Source: Aselliscus stoliczkanus (lineage: Eukaryota > Chordata > Mammalia > Chiroptera > Hipposideridae). Taken from it: a stretch of DNA of 64,000 nt. Below, one piece after another: positions 1-9,079 of this stretch; position 1 is the first letter of the stretch, and each line of letters opens with the position of its first letter. The translations under genes were made by a program, and so were the position numbers. Below the pieces are notes generated by a model that did not search any database, was not told the origin of the DNA, and saw only the letters and a program-made list of their open reading frames with translations. The DNA lies in NCBI GenBank assembly GCA_033961575.1, contig CM066736.1, positions 88,457,352-88,521,351 on the forward strand, given 5' to 3'.

Positions 1-1480
1 CTTCATGCAAACGCCATACAGTCTTCTCAGGGTACTCTATACAGACACTACAGGGAAAATGGCAAATGTTTCTTAGGGGCCTCCAGCCTCTTTAGTTACT
101 GTCTTTACTGACATCCTTCAGTTCTACACCATGTCCCGTGGGGGTGTCTGCCTGCTGAGCAGCCTCCCTCTGTAGAAAGATCCCTGGAAATACAGGACCA
201 GCCTTGTGATCAGGGGTAGGCAGAGCCCCTCCTCTGGGCACTGCACATCTTGGTCCTGTGCTGATGAGTCAGGAGATCAGAGCAGGAGCCAGCGGGATCA
301 GAGGGAGCATCCGGAAGGGGCTGGGCCGCCGGGGGTCTTGAAGTTTGGATGGGGAAGGACTGGGACAGGAAGTGAGGGAATTGCAGAGAGGTCAGGAGAG
401 GAGATGAGGAGGTGGGGAGGTGCCGAAGCTGTGCCCTCTCTGCTCAGCCTCTCAGGGCTCTCTCCTTGGGAAAGGGGTAGGTAAGGCCTGGGAATGGGGT
501 AGGTGGGGCGGGGAAGCCAGCTAAGGATGGCATGAGGTGGCCCAACTGGGTAGGCTAGGTATGCCGAGAGAGGATGGTGGGAAGATGGTATTTTCACAGC
601 CTCAGCTGCAGTCTCCTGGGAGGGGACGAGTGCAGGGAAATGAAGGAATTAGAGCCTGCTCTGAGCAGAAGCCGGGCCCGCTGGGGAGTAGGGCAGTGAT
701 TGTGTCCAAGGCTAGACTCTAGACAGTACCTGGGGAGTCAAGGGAGAGTTCGGGTTGAGGAGGGAATGTGGGGAAGTGGGGAGGAGGAGGCAGCATGGCT
801 GGTGTGAGGAATTACCTAACAGAAATTACCTAACAGAAATTTGCATTGCTGGGTTCTGTCTCCTGAAATATAAAGCAAGAGTTGTCACCATACACTGTAG
901 TTCCACACCCGCCCTCCCCGCCCCCAACCCCTGCAGGACAAGCATTGGTATTCCTCACTGGTCTCAGTTTTCTTGCCCACAAACTAGGATCATGAGTCTC
1001 TGGAGGCCTTCAGGATACAGGAGGGGGTGATGGAAGGGAGGCTGCTCTGCTTCTGGGGAATTGTGTATAGGTCGCACAGCCAGACTGTTCTATGGGGGCT
1101 TACTAGGATGGGTTCATAGAGGAAGCAAAGAATACCATCAAGTGTGAAGATTGGCCGGACAAGTGTGAGATGAGAGGTGTTGCAACTTTCAAGATGGCTG
1201 CCACTCTCCATGCCTAAATCATCCCTGGAAAAACCATAGAAATGAGGGAGAAGCAAAGAATTCTAGGAACTAACAAAAATAGCCTGGGTTGGAGTGGGGT
1301 GGAGGACTTAGGAGAGACAAAAGTGAGAAGCTGGGTTGGAGGAAAGAGCTTGCTTCACCCTGTGTTTCCTTGGACAATCAATCATTGCCTGTCCCATCAC
1401 CTCTGCAAAAACTCTTGGTACTTCATCTTAGCTGGAGGAAAATAATGATCCCTCCCTCTTTATTTTTTACATGACATATT
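1..1480. other. Non-repetitive sequence, no gene recognised
   Basis: I see no coding exon, RNA gene or recognisable transposon here. Open frames are short, overlap on both strands and show no conserved domain. The only local structure is a 14-bp perfect tandem duplication, attacctaacagaa, at 811-824 and 825-838. Part of this could be a very old repeat or an intron; I cannot tell. Confidence 0.5.
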
Positions 1481-2460
1481 AAAATTTTTGTTTTATTTTT
1501 CAATTACAGTTGACACACAATAGTGTATTGGCTAAGAATGATCTCTTAATTGGGAGGCTGTCCCAAGGATGGACAGGAATTATTGTCCTCTTTGTAGGCA
1601 AGGGAAACCAAGGCCCAGAAACTCAGCTTGCAGGGTTTAAAAAGCATTCCCACGGTCAGATGAGGAAACTGAGATGCAGAAAGGGCAGGGACCTTTAAGA
1701 TCACAAGAAGATCCAGAGGCAGAGCAGAGATGGGCATCAGCTTCCATTTCCTGGCCCAGGGTTCTCTCCCCTGTCTCAGGGATAGCAGTCTTTGCTTCAT
1801 TGAGTCACCAACCTCAGGCCCTGGAATGTAGGACTCACCCTGAAGACCAGGCCCTGGGGAGCTGGCTTGTTTTTTCCACATCACAGATGCCGCTGCATCT
1901 GCCTCATGCTAGGGTCAGGGAGTGGAGGGAGGGTACAGATTAAAACAGCAGACCCTCTTTGCTCTCACATCTGTCTCTGAACCACTCTCCAGGCTCTCAG
2001 CTTAGACTACTGTGCAGTGTGTGCCTGTTAGGTGCATGTGGTTGCTCTTCTCAGACTGGGAGGCCCGTAAGGGCAGGAACAGATCTGCCTCAGCTCTGGT
2101 TGCCCAGGTCCCTACTCAGAGTTTGGTACATAGAAGGTGCTCAAAACAGGTATGATGATGGATAGAAATAGGCAGAGTCAGGGCTCCAAGGCATGCATTC
2201 AGCAAAATTCAGCTGAACACTTGAGGGAGAATCTCTGAAAATCTCCAGAACTCTTCCTCTATGCAGCTCTTTGATCTCTGGCAATTTGCCCTAGAAACGC
2301 CGGTTAATTAACCTCTTCAGATTCACAACTCCATCTCCTCAACTCAGGGAGACTTCCAGGCTTGACCTGGGTCCCCGTTGCTGGCTGTGGCTTGGAAATT
2401 CCAGGAACTATGGGCAACTGTAGGGTTTACCACATGTGTGTGCTGCCTCTTGGGGTGTTA
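1481..2460. other. Old sequence with MIR-like and L2-like fragments
   Basis: Around 1600-1740 the phrase gatgaggaaactgagatgcag, followed by a loss-of-identity tail, resembles a MIR core. Around 2060-2150 the 'gggcaggaacagat ... tacatagaaggtgctcaa' pattern resembles an L2/MIR 3' end. Both are strongly decayed and their boundaries are uncertain. No gene is recognised in this stretch. Confidence 0.4.
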
Positions 2461-2894
2461 TTCATTGCCGGTAATCGAATGCCTAGAAAACATTTATGTC
2501 AAACATTTTATCCACTTTTTTGTTGTTATTATTTCATACAGGAGGGTAAGTCTAGTCTTAATTACTCGGTCTTGGGTGGGAGTGTAACTTTATTTTATTA
2601 ACTTTTATTGCAGGGTAGTACTTCATGTATGAATGTTGATAGGTATTTGGATATTAATAATTTGGCTATTAGAAAGAATGTTCCCATGAATACTCTTGTA
2701 TATATATACATTTTAATTAATCCATTGTATGAATATCTTTATTTCTGTTGTTGATGTATATCTTCAAGCTTCCATCTGGGACCATTCCTTTCTACCTAAA
2801 AACACCCTTTCATTATTTCCTTTGGTGAAGGTCTGCCGCTGATGAATTCTCCTGGTTTTTATTAGTTTGAAAATGTGTTTGTTTCTCCTTTATT

Positions 2895-3329
2895 CTTTTT
2901 TTTTTTAAAGATTTTATTGGTGATTTGGGGGAGCGGAACAATGTTGGGGAATCAGGGAAGGGGAACAGATAAGTTGCTGTCCTTTTGTTCCTCAGTCTAG
3001 TTGCGGAGGACGTTGCTCCCCTGGCCCATGTTGGTATCCTCATTGTGCATTTCCGAGGTGAGGCCGTCACTTACCGGCCATTGGACAGCTGCCCCGGGGG
3101 CTCACGGCAGCTCATGAAAGTGAACGCCAGCTGATGACCAGCCACACTGCAGCCTACGCTGTAGCCAGCGAAGTCACAGCAGCCCAGCTCCAGGTCGAGC
3201 TATTGTTCACCATCTTATCTATAAAGAGCTCAGCGACACTGGCCCTCATGTGGGATCTGAACCGAGGCCCTGCTGGTCAGAGCTGGCATCCCAAGCCAAC
3301 TCCTAACTAAAGCGCCACTTGGCCGGCCC
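2895..3329 (-). repeat. Long SINE (about 435 bp), subfamily II
   Basis: The minus-strand SINE has its head at the right end (ggccggccc, about 3321-3329) and its AATAAAATCTTT-type tail plus A-run at the left (about 2896-2920). The 11-bp target-site duplication tctcctttatt lies at 2884-2894 and 3330-3340. The region just inside the head is the variant containing 'gctcagagctgg' and 'caccatcttat', shared with the copies at 21238 and 60750. Confidence 0.85.
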
Positions 3330-3499
3330 TCTCCTTTATTTTTGAAGGATATTTTTTGAATCTGTCACTGAATCTTAGTTTAGGTAGCATTTTCTTTTAG
3401 CACTTTAAAGATAATATTCTGTCCTCTTTTGACTTCCATGGTTTCTAATGAGAACTCAGCTATTAGACCTACTATTGCTCCTTTGAAAGTAATGCATCT

Positions 3500-3604
3500 T
3501 GGGCCGGCCGAGTGGCGCAGTGGTTAAGTGCTGGCCTGGGAAGCCAGCGGCCCCGGTTCGGTCCCACATATGAGGGCCAGTGACACTGCCCTCAAAAAAA
3601 AAAA
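3500..3604 (+). repeat. Short SINE (about 105 bp)
   Basis: Head gggccggccgagtggcgcag, B-box-like ggttcggtcc, end cactgccctc, then an A-rich tail. The perfect 15-bp target-site duplication gaaagtaatgcatct lies at 3485-3499 and 3605-3619. This copy lacks the 300-bp body of the long form. Confidence 0.9.
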
Positions 3605-3640
3605 GAAAGTAATGCATCTCTTTTTCTGGCTGCTTTTATT

Positions 3641-4078
3641 ATTATTATTTTTTTGTAAAGATTTTATTGGGGAATTGGGGGAGGGGAACAGCGTTGGGGA
3701 ATCGGGGAAGGGGAGCAGACAAGTTGCTGTCTTTTTGTTCTTCAGTCTAGTTGCGGAGGACGTTGCTTCACTGGCCCATGTTGGTATCGTCATTGCGTTC
3801 TTCCCGGATGAGGCAGATTGGTCACCGGCCTCTGGATCGTCGCTCACCACTGGCTGTCAGCTGCTCACGCTGGCTGCCGGCCACTCTCTGTAGCCTATGG
3901 CAGCCCACTGCAGCAGGAGCTGCAGCCTACACCATTGCTGGGGCTCGCGCAGCCCAGCTCAATGTGGAGCTGTTGTTAGCTGTAGAGGGCAGTGTCATTG
4001 GCCCTCATATGTGGGATCTGAACCGGGGCTGCTGGCTTCCCAAACCAGCTCTTAACCAATGCGTCACTCGGCCAGGCC
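3641..4078 (-). repeat. Long SINE (about 438 bp), subfamily I
   Basis: The tail (taaagattttattgggg) is at the left and the head (cggccaggcc, degenerate) at the right. The target-site duplication ctgcttttatt lies at 3630-3640 and 4079-4089. It inserted exactly at the 3' end of element B, so the two duplications overlap. Confidence 0.85.
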
Positions 4079-4236
4079 CTGCTTTTATTTTTTAAAAGAT
4101 TTTTATTAAAAATATAGCTAACATACAATATTATATTAGTTTCAGGGGTACACCATAGTTATTCCACATTTATATGTGACCACCATGATAAGTTCAGCAA
4201 CCATCTGACACTGTACCATGCTATCACAATATTATT

Positions 4237-5508
4237 TTTTAATTATTATTATTATTTTTAGTTACAGATGTACATAGCAATGCAATAGTTATCCTTTTTA
4301 CCCCTTACAAAGTGACTAACCCTTCCCCCCAATTCCATTGACTCCATCCCCCCATTGTATTCCACATCCCATGACTATATATGTGTTAAATTATAGTCAA
4401 CATCTAATATTAATCAGTGGCGGCTTCAGATATACAGTGCAGTGGTCAGGCCTCTACACCGTCCATGAAGTGGTCTCCCTGACAAGACATGAGTCCATCT
4501 GGTCCCCTAAAAAAAAAAATATTTACAACCTTATTGATTATATTCCCTAAACTGTCTCTTCTGTCTCTGCAGTAGTATTGTAGTTATCAGTTTATGTTGC
4601 CTCATCCCTTCCCCTTCTCCCTCGTGACCATCCCCATCCCATCTAGCCCTCATCAGTTTTTCCTTTGTGTCTCTAAGACTATTTCTGTTTATTTTGCTCA
4701 TTTATTCAGTTCTTTAGATTCCACATATAAGTGAGATCATATGGTATTTGTCTTTCTCTGACTGACTTATTTCACTTAGCATAATGTTCTCTAGGTCCAT
4801 CCATATCATTGCATATGGTATGATTTCTTTCTTCTTTATAGCTGCTTAATACTCCATTGTGTAAATGTACCACAGTTTCTTAATCCAGTCATCTACCGAT
4901 GGGTATTTTGATTGTTTCCAAGTCTTGGCTATTGTAAATAGTGCTGCAATGAACATAGGGGTGTATATATATTTTTGAATCAGTGTCTTGGGTTTTTCAG
5001 GATAAATACCGAGGAGTGGAATTGCTGGGTCAAAAGGTAGTTTCATTTCCAGCTTTTTGAGATACCTCCATACAGATTTCCATAGTGGCTGCACCAATCT
5101 GCAATCCCACCAACAGTGCAGCAGGGTCCCCTTTCCCCCACAGCCCCGCCAGCACTTGTTGTTTGTTGATTTATTGATAATAGCCATTCTGACCAGAGTG
5201 AGGTGGTACCTCATTGTGGTTTTTATTTGCATTTCCCTAATGATCAGTGAGTGAGGTTGAACATTTTTTTATATGCCTGTTGGCCATCTGTATGTCCTCT
5301 TTAGAGAAATGTCTCTTTATATCCTCTGCCCATTTTTTAATTGGGTTGTTTTGTTTTATTGGTGTTGAGTTGCATGAGTGTTTTATAAATTTTGGATATT
5401 AACCCCTTATCAGATATATCATTGGCAAATATATTCTCCCATTCAGTAGGCTTCCTTTTTGTTTTATTGATGGTTTCCTTTGTTATGAAAAAACTTTTAA
5501 GTTTGGTA
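4237..5508 (-). mobile_element. Element E: 5'-truncated L1 (3'UTR plus ORF2 C-terminus)
   Basis: The 15-bp target-site duplication tatcacaatattatt lies at 4222-4236 and 5509-5523. The 3'UTR is at about 4237-4840. Minus-strand ORF2 C-terminal coding (about 4846-5490) includes the readable residues [16 protein letters not shown] and ends with the typical [12 protein letters not shown]. The 5' truncation lies in the ORF2 C-terminal third. It inserted into the 3'UTR of element B. Confidence 0.85.
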
Positions 5509-6149
5509 TATCACAATATTATTGATTATATTCCCTTATGCTATACATTACATCCACATGGCTTGTTTTATACCTGAAAATTTGGACCTCTTATTCCCTT
5601 TCATCTTCCCCTACCCTTTTTTAAATGTTCAGTTACACTTGATATTCACTATTATTTTGTATTAATTTCAGGTGTACAGCATAGTGGTTAGGCATTTATA
5701 TAATTTAAGAAGTGATCCCCTGATTAGTATAGTATCACTTGGCACTATACATACTTATTACCACATCATTGACTATATTCCCTATGTTTTACTTTACATC
5801 CCCATGACTATTTTGTTTTTGTTTTTTTTAATTTTTATTTTTTATTTTTTTTATTAGTTTCAGGTGTACAACACAAGGCAATAGTTATACTCTTTACCCC
5901 CCAAAGTGAAAACCCCCCTCCCCCAGTTTGCCACCCCACTCCTCCCCATATCATACATATCCATCACAACTCCCCTGACTCCCCTCCACAGTATACTCCA
6001 CATCCCGTGACCATCCACATATTCAGTTACAGTTGGCATACAATACTATACAACATCAGCTTCAGGTGTACAGTGCAGTGATCAAGCCTCTACTCCGTCC
6101 ATGAAGTGGTCTCCCTAACAAGACATGTGACTATCTGACATGCCACAAA

Positions 6150-6560
6150 ATTTTTACAACATTATTATATTCCCCGAACGGTGTGTCATATCCCTGTGGC
6201 AATATTGTAGTTGTCTATTTATGCTGTCTAATCCCTTCCCTTTCCCCCCCATCCCCACCCCCCTCCCAACTAGCAACCCTCAGTTTTTCCTCTACATCTA
6301 CGAGTCTGTTTACTTTGATCGTTCACTCAGCTCTTCAGACTCCACACACAAGTGAGATCACATGGTGCCTGTCCTTCTCTGACTGACTTATTTCACACAA
6401 CATCATAGTCTCTTCACAACATTGTCAATTACATTCCCAGAACTGCCCCCATATCCCTGCGGCAACATTGTAGTCCCACATACACTGTCCAAAACCTTGC
6501 CCCTCTCCCTCTTCCCCACTCCCTCCCAGCCAGCAACCATCAGATTTTCCTTTATATCTG
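6150..6560 (-). repeat. Diverged tandem duplication in the element A 3'UTR
   Basis: A block of about 150 bp occurs twice, about 261 bp apart. Its markers are catatccctgtggcaatatt at about 6187 and catatccctgcggcaacatt at about 6448, and each is followed by a C-rich stretch and 'agcaaccNTCAG'. A remnant of ORF2-terminal sequence lies between the copies. The order ORF1 - 3'UTR-like block - ORF2 tail - 3'UTR suggests how ORF2 was lost. Confidence 0.65.
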
Positions 6561-6625
6561 CTTGATACGACTTCAATCTTCTTAAATTTTCTCTCTGGGT
6601 TAGCTTGTTTACCCCTTTCTTTTGT

Positions 6626-7971
6626 TTAAAAAAGCCCTTTTAACATTTCTTGCAATGCTGGCTTGGTGGTAATGAATTCCTTAAGCTTATTCTTTTCTGA
6701 GAAGCTCTTTGTTTCTCCTTCACTTTTAAGTGATAGCCGTGCTGGGTAGAGCAATCTTGGTTTTAGGCCTTTATTTTGTGTCACTTTGAATATCTCCTGC
6801 CACACCCTTCTGGCCTGCAGAGTTTCTGTAGACAAGTCAGCTGTTAGTCTAACAGGAGTTCCTTTGTATGTAACCTGCTGTCTTTCTCTTGCAGCCTCTA
6901 GGATTCTGTCTCTGTCTTTAACCTTTGCCATTTTGACTATGATGTGTCTTGGTGTGGACCTGTTTGGGTTCAGCTTGTTTGGAACTCTCTGCACTTCCTG
7001 GGCATGTATGTTGATTTCCTTCACCAGGGTGGGGAAGTTTTCAGTCATTATTTTTGCAAATACATTCTTGACCCCTTGCTTCTTCTCTTCTCCTTCTGGT
7101 ATCCCTATGATTCGAAGGTGGTTGCGCTTCACCTTGTCCCATAGGGCTCTTAAACTATTTTCATTGTTTTTTATTCTTTGGTCTTTTTGCTGTGCCAACT
7201 GGGTGAGTTCTGTTATTTTATCTTCCAAATCGCTGATCCGCTCCTCTGCTTCATCTACTCTACTGGTGATTCCTTCGAGTGTGTTCTTCATTTCAGTTAT
7301 TGTATTCTTTAGTTCTAACAGGTTGTTTTTTATGGTTTCCCTATCCTTCTTTATGTCCTCGCTAAGTTCCTTAAACATTCTTTTTTTTTTTTAATTTTTT
7401 TTTTTTTAATTGGGGAATTGGGGGAGAGGAACAGCGTTGGGGAATCAAGGAAGGGGAACAGACAAGTTGCTGTCTTTTTGTTCTTCAGTCTAGTTGCGGA
7501 GGACGTTGCTTCACTGGCCCATGTTGGTATCGTCATTGCGCTCTTCCTGGATGAGGCAGATGGGTCGCTGGCCTCTGGATGGTCGCTCACTGCGGCTATT
7601 GGCAGCTCATGCTGGCTGCCAGCCACTCACGCTGGCTACTGGCCACTCACTGTAGCCTATGGCAGCCCACTGCAGCAGGGCTGCAGCCTACACCATTGCC
7701 GGGGCTCACACAGCCGAGCTTCAGGTGGAGCTGTCGTTAGCTGCAGAGGGCAGTGTCACTGGCCCTCACATGTGGGATCCGAACCGGGGCTGCTGGCATC
7801 TCAAAACCAGCTCTTAACCAGTGCGCCACTTGGCCGGCCCTCCTTAAACATTCTTATCATCAGTGTTCTAAACTCTGTCTCTGAAAGGTTGGATCCCTTT
7901 GTTTCATTTGGTTCCATTTCTGTAGGTTTCTTCTGATCTTTTACTTGTGACATGTTTCTTCGTTTTCCCAT
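6626..7971 (-). pseudogene. L1-type ORF1 of element A, interrupted by one SINE
   Basis: ORF1p is the RNA-binding chaperone of L1 elements, forming trimers through a coiled coil. The N-terminal piece starts with ATG at 7971 (MGKRRNMSQ) and the main piece covers 7378-6626. Removing the SINE and one copy of its duplication leaves 873 nt, which is exactly in frame and corresponds to 290 residues plus stop. The coiled coil is visible in a heptad-rich Glu/Lys/Leu stretch (about residues 45-115). It is followed by the RRM-like segment with RIIGIPEGEE and the C-terminal domain with RHIIVKMAKVKDRDRIL and YKGTPVRL. It is a little shorter than the human ORF1p of about 338 residues. The SINE supplies a stop, so the present copy is broken. 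Confidence 0.85.
7383..7840 (-). repeat. Long SINE (about 458 bp) inside ORF1 of element A
   Basis: Subfamily I. The perfect 15-bp target-site duplication tccttaaacattctt lies at 7368-7382 and 7841-7855. The T-run at the left is two runs separated by aa, so the tail is A-rich and long. It separates the first 38 or so ORF1 codons from the rest and is the only lesion visible in that ORF. Confidence 0.9.
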
Positions 7972-8139
7972 TGTGGCTGTCGCTCTGGGATTGCTTTGAT
8001 GTATTAGATAGATCACCAGGAGAGCCCTGGCTGTATCACGCAGGCACACAATTCACGGCCCAACACTCCCAGGAAAATTCCCAATCTCACCCTGTCCCAT
8101 TCAGCTGCTCGCAGATCAGGCCGAGCAGCCCAACCAATC

Positions 8140-8410
8140 ACCAGCCTGGCAACTGTGTAAGTGGAGTGCGGAGAGTGGGGACTCGAGGCGGCTTGCGCAC
8201 TCCAGCGTCTCAGTGAGCAGCCTGTTGGAGCCGGATCACTCCCACTAGGCGTTTCCCTGGCAACGCAGCACAAGCCAAGCGGAGGGTGGGGATCCGAGGC
8301 GGCTTGAGCACTCCCGGGTCTCAGTGAGCAGCCTGTTGGAGCCGGAGGGTACACGCCCTGCGTTTCCCTGGCAACGCAGTATAAGCCGGGCAGAGGGTGG
8401 GGATCGAAGG
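8140..8410 (-). promoter_or_regulatory. Tandem 5'UTR monomers with RFX X-box-like sites
   Basis: The period is 111 bp. The palindromic gtttccctggcaac occurs at 8251-8264 and 8362-8375, and a half-site ctggcaac lies near 8146. The repeat also shares cagtgagcagcctgttgga and a 'gaggcggcttg' stretch. The motif fits the RFX X-box pattern GTTNCC-NN-GGNAAC. The position in the 5'UTR of a retrotransposon suggests a promoter or enhancer role like that of mouse L1 monomers; binding itself is inference. Confidence 0.6.
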
Positions 8411-9059
8411 CCGCAGGCGCACGTGCACGTACACAGGTATTTCTGCGCCAATTCCACCAGACCAATTAGGTCTCGGACCTGATCCTTCGTGGGAGAGCCC
8501 AAGCTTGACAAAATGGCGACCTCCCTACACCACTCGCACACAGGCTCTGCTCCGCGGGAATAACAGTCCAAAAACCTCCAGCCTTTGCACCAAAGGTGCT
8601 CAGTTCAGTCTGTCCCCGCAGGCTCCTGGGTCCGGCTCACACAGCCACTCCCTCCACTAGGAACCAGGTAAGTGCTCACCGGCCCGGGCGCCGGCCCCAC
8701 TGATTCTCCAGCCGCTCTCAGCCTCACCGAGCTGAGCAAAGCGAGTCCTCACTAATTTACTGCCGGCTATCTTAGAACACCTCTTCCCGGCAAAGGAACT
8801 CTGGGCTGGTGAGTGTGGTGTGCGGCCGGAGGGTCTCTCCCCCAACCAGACAAGCTTCCCACGGCTGGGGCTTCCCTCACGAGGTTCGTCCTCTCTCGTC
8901 TCCGCCCGTCCTACCAGACCCGAGGCGGCTTCCTCTTTAAGTTCTTCGTTTAGTGGTTCTGTTAATCTAGTGCTCCGGGGACCTCCAGGGTTGAATGCTG
9001 TATAATTTGGTTGTAATTTTGGTGTGATCCTGGGAGGCAGTTAGCACAGCGTCTGTCTA

Positions 9060-9079
9060 TTGCGCCATTTTACCGGAAG
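9060..9079 (-). promoter_or_regulatory. 5' terminus of element A: ETS-like plus YY1-like motifs
   Basis: On the minus strand the element starts CTTCCGGTAAAATGGCGC. CTTCCGG is an ETS-type core and AAAATGGCG matches the YY1 core. Human L1 carries a YY1 site at the same place, where it positions transcription start. Elements B, C and D also have an ATGG core about ten bases from their 5' ends. Confidence 0.6.

Larger units (their letters stand above)
5816..9079 (-). mobile_element. Element A: young, near-complete HAL1-type half-LINE
   Basis: The 17-bp target-site duplication tccccatgactattttg lies at 5799-5815 and 9080-9096. Read on the minus strand, it has a 5'UTR (9079-7972), a single ORF1 (7971-6626, split by a SINE), a 3'UTR (6625-about 5850) and an A-rich tail (about 5850-5816). 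There is essentially no ORF2, only a short ORF2-terminal remnant near 6330-6405. Net length without the SINE is about 2.8 kb. The GC-rich 5'UTR has tandem monomers (8140-8410) and the 5' terminus begins with ETS-like and YY1-like motifs. It could not make its own reverse transcriptase, so it presumably used the machinery of full L1s. Confidence 0.85.

Noticed and set aside
206..484. Open frames in the first 2 kb as possible genes
   Set aside because: They overlap on both strands, have low-complexity Gly/Ser/Arg/Pro content and no recognisable domain or splice context.
3500..3570. tRNA gene from the gccgagtggcgcagtggtta head
   Set aside because: The acceptor stem cannot close and every copy is a dispersed SINE with a tail and target duplication.
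6786..7394. 202-residue plus-strand open frame
   Set aside because: It is the antisense shadow of the L1-type ORF1 of element A; its Ser/Phe/Leu-rich content is what the opposite strand of a Lys/Glu coiled coil gives.
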